Below, one piece after another: positions 41,930 through 52,436 of a stretch of 64,000 nt of DNA. The stretch spans positions 1-64,000 of the forward strand of contig JBAKBP010007437.1 in assembly GCA_037953745.1 (NCBI GenBank), written 5' to 3'. Made by a program: the position numbers and the translations under genes. The stretch comes from Lithodes maja (Eukaryota; Arthropoda; Malacostraca; Decapoda; Lithodidae). The notes under the pieces were generated by a model, which worked only from the letters and a program-made list of their open reading frames with translations, was not told where the DNA came from and did no database searches. The stretch's first letter is position 1; each line of letters begins with the position of its first letter.

Positions 41930-42210
41930 AACGAAAAAAACATCGGGGTCCACGAACTCCTAACCAAAAAAGGGCGGCGAACTGAAAATTTTGGCGAATT
42001 TGTCTCACGGCATTCGTCTTGGCTCGCACTTGAGTCAAACAATTTGCACCATTGTTGTCTGATTCGCCCTGATTCGCCAATTTGCAAATTCCAATTATTG
42101 GCACCGCTGCTTTTTGAGCGAATAGGGCGACAGTAGCGCGAATGCAGCGAATGTGTCGACGAATTATTGCCAATGCCATGCAAATGACATGCAATATGTG
42201 GCGAACTGAG
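41930..42210. repeat. GCGAAT-word-rich sequence, copy 1
   Basis: GCGAA and TTCGC words are strongly over-represented on both strands (GGCGAACTG, TTCGCCC, GCGAATAGGGCGAC, GCGAATGCAGCGAATG). Open frames on both strands result from this composition. Confidence 0.5.
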
Positions 42211-42249
42211 GCGATAGGTGGGTTTTTATGTGACTGTTGATGTGTCTCT

Positions 42250-42467
42250 CACTATACTCTGTTTCTTTTCAACTGACGGTAAAAAACTGCAAATTTCCCA
42301 TCAGGATTTCTCAGTTATTATGAACATTTTGTAGTGAAATGTGGTGATAATTATATAAACTTGGACTTAATATGATGCAGAGACATGGTTTCATATTTTT
42401 CCATTAAGTATCGAGAAATTAGGAATTCAATACCGTCAGATGAAATGAAACCGAGTATACCGTATAT
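42250..42467. mobile_element. Short inverted-repeat element, family G, copy 2
   Basis: Ends ACTATACTCTGTTTC with ACTGACGGTAAA, and ACCGTCAGATGAAATGAAAC with CGAGTATA. It is 218 bp, matches 27668-27880 and is non-coding. Confidence 0.6.
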
Positions 42468-43017
42468 ATACCGGTGTATAAAGAAACATTTCTAAGCCTT
42501 AAATAAACCCTCCAAAACCATGGGTGGTCTTGTACTGTACAAATAATATAATTTCAATGCAAGTAAATTTGGAGCGCCGAAATTCATCAGCTGATTTTCC
42601 GAGTGACCAAAATCGCCGAAAAACGATAATATAATCATAAGTAATATACACATAACAGTAGGTTATGTACACTTACCTTAATTCTTCATAATATTTCATA
42701 ATAAACTTATATAACACGAGTTATAAGTTCAAATTAAAAGTCAGTGTACCGGAACCATTACCGAAACACGTGTTGTGTGTGTTATTGTTGTGTGGCTATG
42801 TTACAAAGGAGTACAAAGGAAATCAAGCAACAACAGATCTAGTGACCCTTCTAGGCTGCTTGTCCTCCAAAACACTGAGGATCAAGTGTCCAAACAGTGG
42901 TTTAGAGTGGGTAAGGGAACATTGGAAAGGGAACTACTGCCCTGCCACTAACGTGGCAGGACTAGGAAGTTAGTAGGGGACATAGGGGTTAGTAACTGAG
43001 GGGAGGATAAAATAAAG

Positions 43018-44661
43018 TTATTCATTTACAAACGCAGTCAGTCGCGGGTTTGATGCGAGATATTTGTCTAGGCGGAATTTAAATGAATCAACGGTGCTGC
43101 AGTCTATAACGTCTCTGGGAAGCCCATTCCACAAGTTGACAACTCGATTGAAGAAGAAATTCTTAGATTCGTGTGAGTTAAAAGATTTACCAATCATTTT
43201 GCAACCGTTTCCCCGCGTGTAATTAGATTGATCGATAGTGAAGTACTTACTACAGTTCATATTGTCGATGCCTTTGATGATTTTGAACACTTGAATTAAG
43301 TCACCTCTTAATCTGCGCTGGGTTAAAGGAAATAGATTTAATTCTCTAAGACGCTCTTCGTATAGTTTGTTCTTTAGGCTAGGTATCATTTTGGTAACTC
43401 TACGTTGAACTCGTTCTAGCTTGTTTATGTCTTTTTGGTAATAAGGGCACCAGCATTGAACGCAGTATTCCAGAAGAGGGCGGACTAAGGAATTGTAAAG
43501 GGTTAGGATTACGTCTTTGGATTTATGCTCAAATGATCTGCCTATAAAGCCAATTATTTTGTTTGCCTTCTTAACAACTTCTGAACATTGTTGACTCGGT
43601 TTTAGGTTACTCAATATTGTTACTCCCAGATAGGTTTCTCTGTTTACATTCTTAAGCTGAGTGCCATTCATCGAATAGTTTGCGTTCTCATTTAGGTATC
43701 CGATATGTAGTACTTTACATTTATCGGCATTGAAACTCATTCGCCAAATTTGGGCCCAATGTAACAATTTATCTAGATTGTGTTGCATATCGTCAACTTG
43801 ATCTTTTGAGAGTACGCTATTTGTAATTTTTGTATCGTCAGCAAATTTTGAGATTGTACAGGTGAGACCCTCATCTATGTCGTTGATGTAAATTAGAAAG
43901 AGAATTGGTCCTAGTACCGATCCCTGGGGTACCCCGCTACTTACATTGGTCCTTTTAGATGCCTTACCGTTTATGACTACTCTTTGCTTTCTGTCGCTGA
44001 GCCAATTTTCTATCCATTTCAACACACCGTCTTGTATTCCATGCGCTTTTAGTTTTAGAAGTAAACGTTTGTGGGGAACTTTGTCAAAGGCCTTTTGAAA
44101 ATCAAGGTATATAATATCTACAGCTTTACTCTCATCGTAGAGGTTGAGGATATCGTGGAAGAAGTCTAAGAGGTTTGTTAAACAGGAACGTTTTTTACGA
44201 AAGCCGTGTTGAGTATCTTTAAGTATGTTATTTTCCTCTAAGCGATTTACGAGTCTGTCTCGTTTGATCGTTTCTAGCATTTTACATACAACTGAGGTTA
44301 AGCTAATTGGACGATAGTTACTGGGTACGGATTTGCTGCCTTTTTTAAATGTCGGTGTTACGTTGGCTCTCTTCCACTGATTAGGCATAGTTCCAGACTG
44401 CAAGGATTTATTGAATAGTAATGTCAGTGGTTTGGAGAGCTCATCCTTAGCTTCCTTTAGAACTCTAGGCGAGATTGTATCAGGTCCAGGCGTTTTATTT
44501 ACCTTGAGTTTATCTAAACAATTCAATACTTCTCTCTCTGTAACGGTGATATTGCTTAGAACATCTGAATTATCAATCTGAATCGGCGATGGTGTAGGGA
44601 TATCACTGAGGTCTTCTGTTGTAAAAACTGATGCAAAGAAGGTATTGAGGGCATTACTCAT
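43018..44661 (-). CDS. CR1-like reverse transcriptase (547 codons, partial)
   Basis: Open frame with LDKLKVNKTPGPDTISPRVL, GFRKKRSCLTNLL, YLDFQKAFDKVPHKRLL, GVPQGSVLGPILFLIYIN, FADD and the C-terminal LWNGLPRDVIDC to LTAFVNE. It is the same family as the 661-codon frame at 20448-22433, with scattered substitutions. The initial Met lies in the pre-RT linker and is not a true start. Non-autonomous here. Confidence 0.88.
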   Translation of the reverse strand: MSNALNTFFASVFTTEDLSDIPTPSPIQIDNSDVLSNITVTEREVLNCLDKLKVNKTPGPDTISPRVLKEAKDELSKPLTLLFNKSLQSGTMPNQWKRANVTPTFKKGSKSVPSNYRPISLTSVVCKMLETIKRDRLVNRLEENNILKDTQHGFRKKRSCLTNLLDFFHDILNLYDESKAVDIIYLDFQKAFDKVPHKRLLLKLKAHGIQDGVLKWIENWLSDRKQRVVINGKASKRTNVSSGVPQGSVLGPILFLIYINDIDEGLTCTISKFADDTKITNSVLSKDQVDDMQHNLDKLLHWAQIWRMSFNADKCKVLHIGYLNENANYSMNGTQLKNVNRETYLGVTILSNLKPSQQCSEVVKKANKIIGFIGRSFEHKSKDVILTLYNSLVRPLLEYCVQCWCPYYQKDINKLERVQRRVTKMIPSLKNKLYEERLRELNLFPLTQRRLRGDLIQVFKIIKGIDNMNCSKYFTIDQSNYTRGNGCKMIGKSFNSHESKNFFFNRVVNLWNGLPRDVIDCSTVDSFKFRLDKYLASNPRLTAFVNE

Positions 44662-44881
44662 TTGTACTTCGTCTTTGGTGTATTCTCCATTTTCATCGAC
44701 TAACGGTCCAACAGTTGAAGTAACTACTTTTTTCTTTCTGATATAACTATAGAAATCTTTCGTGTTTGTTTTACTTTGATTCGCAATATGTAACTAGGGT
44801 CTTTTTACTTTGCGTAATTAACTTTTTGGCTTTGCGTCGTAGCTCTACAAATTTCACCCGTTCTTCGTCATTTTGTGAGGA

Positions 44882-45229
44882 TTATAATCTATCATTAGCA
44901 AATATTTTAGCAAGCAGACAGTTTGAAATATCTTTATTCCACCATTTGGACTTATTATTATGGCCTGGACGCCGTATTTTCGATGGTATGCAGTCTTGCA
45001 CTGCTTTTAGGTAAGTGGTTTCGAATAACTTCCAAGATGTATTTATGTCGTTATTGTTAATTAAAAAGCTCCAGTCAGTTTCTTTAAACATAGCTCTAAG
45101 TTTATGAAAGTTTGCTTTCTTGAAATTAGGGACTTTTTCGATGCTACTATTTGGTTCGTTACTAGTAAAGTTTAAAGTGAAAGTTATCGTACGATGGTCG
45201 CTGTTACTGAATTCATCACCAACATTCAA
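44882..45229 (-). pseudogene. CR1 endonuclease C-terminus and linker fragment
   Basis: Frame beginning MNVGDEFSNSDHRTITFTL, the last conserved block of AP endonuclease-like domains in CR1 elements, followed by FKKANFHKLRAMFKETDWSF and the linker PGHNNKSKWWNKDISN. It is separated from the RT frame by stops. Confidence 0.8.
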
Positions 45230-45339
45230 ATTCTCTATTAATTCTTCTTTTGTTGCAAGTACAATGTCAAGAACGTTGAGTGTGTCTGTGAGGCATAGTT
45301 ATTTCAATAGGCCCTGTCTAAGTTGTATTAAAGGGAACG

Positions 45340-45437
45340 TTCGATTGGGTCGAACATCTTAACATTTCAAAAGGAATGGTGCTAAATATGACGGAGAAAG
45401 GGGTTTAGAATAAAATCCTTCAAGTGGAAATCTCCCC
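45340..45437 (-). mobile_element. TTAA-type MITE family C, partial copy 9
   Basis: Right end CAAGTGGAAATCTCCCC followed by TTAA 45438-45441. The left part ends at the CR1 copy D boundary. Confidence 0.65.
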
Positions 45438-45570
45438 TTAAGCCGAAAAATGATAACTCGAATTAGAGGAAATAAACTATCATAATGAGAAAGTGTTATT
45501 TTAATAGTTACTTCTACTTAACCCTTTTAATATTAGGACGCATTTTGACAGTATATTCTGACTACCTTTA

Positions 45571-45915
45571 AGGGGGTATCCCACTGTGCGACTTTTCGAT
45601 GGCGAATGCCGTGCGACCGTGTTTATTTTCTATGTCCCAAAATTTGCGACGAATAGTGATTTTTCAGAAGCAATGAAAGCGAATGAAAGCGAAAATGGCG
45701 AATTTCCTCGATTGCAGTGCGACGGAAATACGACCAAAGTGCGAATATGGTGAATTTTTTGGCAAAAATGACGAATGGTGTGCGACAATTGAGGGCGATT
45801 CATGGCGAATATGGCGAACGATGATGGCGAAGATAGCGAATGCATGGCGATTGTTGGACGATTTAATGAGATAAAACCGCCGAGGTTGTGCGACTTATGG
45901 CGAATATGGCGAATG
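45571..45915. repeat. GCGAAT-word-rich sequence, copy 2
   Basis: Begins TTTAAGGGGGTATCCCACTG, then has about fifteen GGCGAAT or GCGACG-like words in 330 bp (GGCGAATATGGCGAATG, GGCGAACGATGATGGCGAAG). The GGTATC-type start resembles the MITE at 41497. The far end is lost in a (GT)n tract. Confidence 0.55.
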
Positions 45916-45917
45916 CC

Positions 45918-46060
45918 ATGTGTGTGTGTGTGTGTGTGTATTGTAGTGTGTGTGTGTGTGTGTTTGTGTGTGTGAAAAGTCGAATTGTGGAAAAGCTGGA
46001 CATTCTGTGTGTGTGTGTGTTGTACAGTGCGTGTGCAACTGTGCATGCATGCGTGCTGTA

Positions 46061-46100
<40 letters not shown>

Positions 46101-46255
46101 AGGCGAAATGTGGAAAAGCGGGACATTCTGTGTGTGTATGTTGTAAAGTGTGTGTGCAACTGTGCATGTATGCGTGCTGTAGTGAGTGTGTGAGTGTGTG
46201 TGTGTGTGAAAAGGCGAAATGTGGAAAAGCTGGACATTGTGTTTATTTACCTATT
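45918..46255. repeat. ~115-bp higher-order tandem repeat with (GT)n
   Basis: Three units of GTGTGAAAAGGCGAAATGTG, GAAAAGCTGGACATT, a (GT)n run, and GTGCAACTGTGCATG with CGTGCTGTAGTGAGTG. Confidence 0.85.
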
Positions 46256-46257
46256 TG

Positions 46258-46521
46258 TAATTTTACAGGAATTGAGCCTACGCTCGTGGTGTCCCGTCTG
46301 CTTGTTTCATTTGATCATATTTCTCTTTAAAGCTATGGATAGTTTTGGCACACACTACTTTTTCCGGTAAGGCATTCCACTTATCAATTGACCTTGTTGG
46401 AAAGCTGAATTTTCTGACATCCTTCTTGCCTCGCATCGTTGCCAATTTCCGACTGTGCCCTCTTGTCCTTCCTACTGTTGGAGTGATGAAGTTATCCCAA
46501 TCGAAAAATTCCAGTCCAAAA
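46258..46521 (-). pseudogene. 3' end of another LINE (C-terminal fragment)
   Basis: Minus-strand frame with TRGHSRKLATMRGKKDVRKF, RSIDKWNALPEKVV and HSFKEKYDQ. This resembles the extreme C-terminus of CR1/L2-type LINE proteins but is not the CR1 family above. It is followed by a short 3' end containing AATTACAAATAGG (minus strand). It joins CR1 copy E head to head at about 46521. Confidence 0.7.
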
Positions 46522-47670
46522 AAAGAAAGCAAACTTCCATAAACTTAGAGCTATGTTTAAAGAAACTGACTGGAGCTTTTTAATTAACAATAACGACATA
46601 AATACATCTTGGAAGTTATTCGAAAGCACGTACCTAAAAGCAGTGCAAGACTGCATACCATCGAAAATACGGCGTCCAGGCCATAATAATAAGCCCAAAT
46701 GGTGGAATAAAGATATTTCAAAATGCCTGCTTGCTAAAAAATGTGCTAATGATAGATTAAAATCCTCACAAAATGACGAAGAACGGGTGAAATTTGTAGA
46801 GCTACGACGCAAAGCCAAAAAGTTAATTAAGCAAAGTAAAAAGACCTTAGAGTTACATATTGCGAATCAAAGTAAAACAAACACGAAAGAATTCTATAGT
46901 TATATCAGAAAGAAAAAAGTAGTTACTTCAACTGTTGGACCGTTAGTCGATAAAAATGGAGAATACACCAAAGACGAAGTACAAATGAGTAATGCCCTCA
47001 ATACCTTCTTTGCATCAGTTTTTACAACAGAAGACCTCAGTGATATCCCTACACCATCGCCGATTCAGATTGATAATTCAGATGTTCTAAGCAATATCAC
47101 CGTTACAGAGAGAGAAGTATTGAATTGTTTAGATAAACTCAAGGTAAATAAAACGCCTGGACCTGATACAATCTCGCCTAGAGTTCTAAAGGAAGCTAAG
47201 GATGAGCTCTCCAAACCACTGACATTACTATTCAATAAATCCTTGCAGTCTGGAACTATGCCTGATCAGTGGAAGCTAGCCAACGTAACACCGTTATTAA
47301 AAAAAGGCAGCAAATCCCTACCCAGTAACTATCGTCCAATTAGCTTACCTCAGTTGTATGTCAAATGATAGAAACGGTCAAACGAGACAGACTCGTAAAT
47401 CACTTAGAGGAAAATAACATCCTTAAAGATACTCAACACGGCTTTCGTAAAAAACGTTCCTGTTTAACAAACCTCTTAGACTTCTTCCACGATATCCTCA
47501 ACCTCTACGATGAGAGTAAAGCTGTAGATATTATATACCTTGATTTTCAAAAGGCCTTTGACAAAGTTCCCCACAAACGTTTACTGCTAAAACTAAAAGT
47601 GCATGGAATACAAGACGGTGTGTTGAAATGGATAGAAAATTGGCTCAGCGACAGAAAGCAAAGAGTAGTC
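46522..47670 (+). mobile_element. CR1-like LINE, copy E, 5' portion
   Basis: Plus-strand CR1 copy beginning at the linker (KETDWSFLINNNDINTSWKL). The frame is broken near 47366 inside the PISL block, then continues with GFRKKRSCLTNLL and YLDFQKAFDKVPHKRLL to DRKQRVV. There the LTR element is inserted after AGTC (47667-47670). The rest of this copy resumes at 60617. Confidence 0.92.
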
Positions 47671-49376
47671 TGTGGCGCCTCCCGGCGTTAGCAGAATGGT
47701 TGCGTGGGGCATTGCAGCTCGCTAGCGCTCGCCAGGATGGGGGAATGGGCTACAGTTGTCCTAGAATGATCTGCTTTATTTAATTAGTGTCGTGTTGCCA
47801 CAGACAATCTAGAAATGGTCTTTGTTTTGGTCTGTGACCGCGCCTTATATTTTATATTCGCTATAATATAAATGTTGCTTGTGTGGGAGGCGAGCGAGAG
47901 AGGGTGAGGGAGTACACCTGGCAGCGGGGTGAGCTATGACGCGGCTCGCTTGGGCGCTGACGGCGTTGGCGGCCGGGTGGTCAACTAGTCCCTTCCCGTC
48001 GCGGCCTCGTGTTCTTTACCAGCTCAGAGCTTGCCTGACACGCGTATCGCCTACATCCTTTGCAATTCTGTCCCCCATACTCGCCACTTTGCATACTATT
48101 TCTCTCTCTCGACTTCTCCTTTCTCATTCTCTAATCTTTATTAAACTCAACATCCCTTCTGGTTTCAGCATAGACGTTCACCGTCGACCAGTCGTATTGT
48201 ACGCGAAGCTCTCAGATATTTCCATGTATTAGGTTAAGGAGGTATTATGCTTTATTGAGGTTTTGAGAGACGGACTTTTCCGTATGTGTCCTCTCTCGTG
48301 AAGGTTGTAGACCGGTATATGTCTCCCTGGCAAGGTGTTGAGTGATTCTTCTTGGTTATCTAAAGCTAGACTAGGGGTAAGGTTACTGTGTTGTTGTCTC
48401 CGATGTGTGCAGTGTTAGCTAAGCCCTGCACGACATCGACAGGTACTGTGGGAGCCTAAGTTGTCTTCGAGTGGGTTTACTTTGCGAGCACAGCACTGTG
48501 GTGTGAGAGGGCCATAGCCTATCCCTCACAACATAGTGCTGCCTCTTTGTGTTGACTTCTGAGGGATCGCCAGGATAGAGCTAGGTACTAGAGACCTAGA
48601 TTTATCAAGAGAGCATCCCCGTCATATAACGTAATCTTCATTATACCACCTTCGGACAACGTTAGGCTACGAGCCGCATGCTCGCCCATTGTTGCCCTGC
48701 CTTGATACCCCAGCTAGACTTTATTAACTGAGCAGACACTGGTTAGAGATAAGCCCCATTATTATATGTATGCAGCAGTATTATTCACTGCACTTTTGAG
48801 CCGAGGTTGTTGTTGAGTTGCACAACCCTAGTAGGCTGTTGCGTTATGTCACGAAGCATTTCTTTAGTTGTCGAGCATTACTACCTTTGCGCAGTCTTTA
48901 TTATTCGCCTGCCTATTATTACTATATGTCCTAGCATTTATTGTGACCCGTATTCTGCATTATAATTGTTCAAGATTCTTTACGAACATCTTCCCAGCAT
49001 CAGACTTATTTCAGAAGTTTCCAGTTCATGTTGCAGGACTAGCATTGCACTTTCTTTAATACAGGAGTGCCAGTTATTTGAGTATCTACCGTAACGTTAA
49101 TTAATCATGTTAACTATCTTTTCTTTGTGTAACATAATCGAGTAATCTTTTACTGTTTGAGAATAGGATGTTTCATCGAGCGTCAGCCTAGTGTGTGTGC
49201 ACCAGTTACCGAGTCATAGGATACCTCGTTGTCCAGGCACGACTCAGGGCAGTAATGGTGTTTTGTTTTCCAGTGTTTAAGGCAGGGGTTGGATCTAGTG
49301 TTACCGTTGTTGCATTTTGCCATTATCTAGTCCTATGTTGAAGAGCCCTGTGTCTTTGAGAACCTGGATCGTAACA
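47671..49376 (+). repeat. 5' LTR (1706 bp)
   Basis: Starts TGTGGCGCCTCCCGGCG and ends GGATCGTAACA. It should hold the promoter and the polyadenylation signal of the element. A 98-codon frame (47936-48232) is also present in the 3' LTR but has no recognised motif. Nearly identical to 58912-60616. Confidence 0.95.
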
Positions 49377-49377
49377 A

Positions 49378-49396
49378 ATGGCGACCTAGCTCAGGA
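49378..49396 (+). promoter_or_regulatory. Primer-binding site
   Basis: ATGGCGACCTAGCTCAGG follows the LTR end. The TGGCGACC start is the usual form of a tRNA-primed minus-strand start site in gypsy-type elements. The exact tRNA was not determined. Confidence 0.6.
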
Positions 49397-49598
49397 TCTT
49401 GTGAACTAAGAGATAATTGCAGGATTGTTGTGGTCATTTGTTTTATTGAGGAATATAGTGGGCACGTTAAAATTTTGTTTGGCAAAGTAGTATAGCACTT
49501 GAGAGTCTTCAGACATTTTTGGCAAGTGAATAGTGCTACATAGGAGCTTGGGTACTTCTTCTTTTTTTTTATAAACGTGAGAATTTTTGGTGGACACA

Positions 49599-50131
49599 AT
49601 GGGAGACGAATCAGATCATACTGAGAGTTCAGGGAATGATGCAGGCTCTGATGGGCAGATGCCAGGGGGGTTAGTAACTAGTGAGGAGGCCGCAAAGAAG
49701 TTTTTGGAGGTGTCTATAACAGCTGATCGACTAGAGGGAAATAGCAAGTATGGTCTACAGTGTTTGGCTCCACTCATGGGGCTTAATGTGGCTCATGGCA
49801 TCAAGAAGAACGATTTGAGGGCTTGCGTACTGGGGGCGGCTAGTGAGGTCCAGGGTGGAGAGGGTGCTCGGGGACTTCTGCTCGAGCCCCCCCTCCACTC
49901 TACTCCCATCGGGACCTCTACGTTGCCGGAGTTTAGTACGTTCCCGCAGGCTGATAGCCGCTGGCAGCGTGGTTTAGGATCGCTGGGTGGGCCTCCAATA
50001 GTTGCACCTCCTCCTCAAAGTTTCACTACAGAAATGCTCTTCCAGCTTGAGATGGCTAAGATGCAGGCTGAGCGTGAGGAACGTCTCGCTAAGGTTAAAC
50101 AACAGACGGATCTCGAACTTGCTAAGGCTTA
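49599..50131 (+). pseudogene. gag: gag N-terminal part (ends at a premature stop)
   Basis: ATG at 49599, the first ATG of the long frame after the primer site. The acidic start MGDESDHTESSGND is followed by a Gly/Pro-rich region, then a charged coiled-coil-like repeat (KQQTDLELAK, repeated three times). TAA at 50129-50131 sits in one repeat where the next repeat has AAA, so it is a point nonsense mutation. The same frame continues directly as 50132-52436. This part would belong to the N-terminal structural region of the particle. Confidence 0.8.
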
Positions 50132-52436
50132 ACAACAGACGGATCTCGAACTCGCTAAGGCTAAACAACAGACTGATCTCGAACTCGCGAGAATAAAATC
50201 CGAGTCGGAGGCTGAGTCTACCAGGTACCGGGCAGATATCGATCTTGAGAAGACTCGGGTGGAAACGACAGGGCAACGTCTCGGTGGTGGGAATCGTGGG
50301 CATGATCAGTCTTTGTCGCACCTGTTGAAGCTAGTCCCTGTATTAAATTTTGATGAGTCGGGTGTCACCGAATTTTTCATGAGATTCGAGAAGAAGTGCC
50401 AGGAACACCAGTGGCCTTGGGAGAAGTGGGCAGCCCTTGTTTCCTCTAGACTTGTGGGCAAGGGACTCAAGGCTTATGATGCATTGCCTATAGAGTCTTG
50501 TATTATCTATGAGGAACTCAAGGAGGCTGTCCTGAGAGCATACGAACTACAACCAGAGACGTACAGGTTGAAGTTCCGGGGTGTTACCAAGGGTCGGGAG
50601 AGCACCTTTTTGGAGCATGCCCGGGAGCTGTCCGATGCTTTTGGGAATTGGCTGAGGTCAGAGAAAGCTACTACGTTTGACGACATTAAACAGTTGGTGC
50701 TTTTAGAGCAGTTTTTCAAATGCACGGGCGGCGACCTGACGTTAAACCTGAAAGAAAAGCAACCAAAAACTCTACAGGAGGCAGCTGAGATGGCTGACCT
50801 CCGGCTATCACTAATTCGTGGGTGCGGGTCTGCCCAGCGTAGTGAGGCAGGTAACAAGGGGCGTGATGCCCCACCCCCCCGAGTTAGTGATATACCTTAT
50901 GCAAACAAGTACAAGAGCCATGATACAAAGACTGACCACAAGACTAGCACCGTCCCGTTTAAGAAGGGGCCGGGCCCTTCCCAGTACCAAGGGAAGCCCA
51001 AAGGGGAGTTGGAGTGTTATCATTGTCATAAAAAGGGGCACTTTGCAAGAGTCTGTCCTAGCAAACCACCTACAGCAGCTGTGTCTTTGGCCTGCAACAT
51101 TGGTGTGTCTCCGAAGTCGTCTGAGTTTGCCCGGGGCAGTTCGTCAGAGGCTGAGGCACAGCCAATGCAGAAGCACCTGGGAGGCTCGAACCCTGCTCAG
51201 GATGTTTTTTGCGACCATAGAGGGCGGGGTTGCGTGATGTGGGCGGGGCGCAAGCATGGAGTAGAGGTCTTGCGTGATACAGGTGCTTCCCAGACTCTGA
51301 TGAAAAACTTGACTGGCTACCCTATAAACGCGGCTCGGGTGGTAGTGGTGCAGGGTATTAATGCAACTCGGTCATACCCGCTGGTGCGGTTGGAGTTGGA
51401 GGTGGATGGTGTGGCACGTGAATTGGATGTCGGGATTGTGGAGGGCGTCGACCTTCTTCTCGGCAACGACTTTGCAATGCCCGCTTCTGAGGTTCTACCC
51501 TTAGTCGTTGCCGAGAGGCCGGCCAACGTGAGTAGGGAAGAGCAACAGTGGGTCGAGCGGTGCCAGACACAACCCATGGCATGTGTTGTCACCCGAGCTC
51601 GGGCAGCTAAAGTGTCACAGCCTAGTCCTCCGTCTTCAGACCAGCGGAGGAACGATCAACAGGAGGAGGCTAAAGCTGGAGTTGGTTTTAAGAGTTTTGA
51701 CTCGGCATCTCTCCTGGGTGATTCAGTATTAGCCCCATTACTTAATTCTGGAGTAGCCCCTGGGCCTGTCATCGAGAGTGACGAGGCTGGGCATGACGAG
51801 ACTCCACGACAGCAACGTTATGTACATCGAGAGAGACAGAGGGAGCAGCCCAGTATCGGGGAAGGTCATGCATTGCTCCGGGAGCAGTTAGATCGCTTTG
51901 CACCCTCAGATATACGTCGGTTGCAACTAGAGGACCCTGATCTCCAAACGTGTGCTAATGGAGCTGTAGAGCTCGACGAGGACGGCGATGCAAAGCCAGG
52001 AGATTTTTTTTATTTAGAAGGCATCCTCTACAGGCGTTTTCAAGACCCTAAACGTAGTTGGCAAGAGGGGTCCGGAGTAGTGGACCAGTTGGTGGTTCCA
52101 CGGGAGTGCAGGGATAGCCTACTGAGGTTGGCGCATGACATACCACTGGCAGGACATCTAGGGGTGAGAAAAACGGTGGCAGCTTTAGAAAAATTGTTTT
52201 GGTGGCCGGGGTTGAAGGGGCAGGTGGTAACCTGGATAGCAAGGTGTCATACGTGCCAGAGGGTTGGAAAACCTAACCAAACAATTCCGAGAGCCCTGTT
52301 GCACCCCATTCCTGTCAGTGGACCGCCCTTCAGTAAGGTCATCATTGATATGGTCGGACCCCTAACCCCTACTAGTGCCGGTAATAAATTTCTATTAACT
52401 ATCATGGATGTGGCCACTCGTTATCCTGATGCATAA
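50132..52436 (+). pseudogene. gag-pol: gag capsid, CCHC knuckle, protease and integrase N-terminus
   Basis: Continuation of the same frame. The first Met is at 50259, and the residue numbers below count from it. Capsid at about residues 20-185 includes the segments TYRLKFRGVTKG and HARELSDAFGNWLR, which look SCAN-like. The zinc knuckle CYHCHKKGHFARVC (CX2CX4HX4C) is at about 253-266. The aspartic protease motif LRDTGAS is near 338. The integrase HHCC domain is at about 625-668 (LAGHLGVRKTVAAL, CHTCQRVGK), and the first catalytic Asp is in KVIIDMVGPL near 697. TAA at 52434 truncates the protein inside the integrase core, between the first and second catalytic Asp. Protease and integrase would process the polyprotein and insert the cDNA. 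Confidence 0.88.

Larger units (their letters stand above)
42803..45335 (-). mobile_element. CR1-like LINE, copy D (longest, with endonuclease end)
   Basis: Minus-strand copy extending further 5' than the others. Upstream of the RT it keeps NVLDIVLATKEELIENLN and SNSDHRTITF, the terminal SDH block of the AP-type endonuclease. The 3' UTR is 42803-43017. A deletion and stops at about 44662-44885 break the linker, and a TAG near 45306 precedes the endonuclease remnant. Confidence 0.9.

Noticed and set aside
41853..42194. 113-codon minus-strand frame
   Set aside because: It lies in the GCGAAT-rich tract where several frames on both strands are open by word composition.
45630..46330. Open frames rich in His/Thr or Cys/Val
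   Set aside because: They arise from (GT)n/(CA)n repeats.
47936..48232. 98-codon frame in both LTRs as a possible accessory gene
   Set aside because: No motif is visible, and presence in both LTRs follows from LTR identity; not enough to call a gene.
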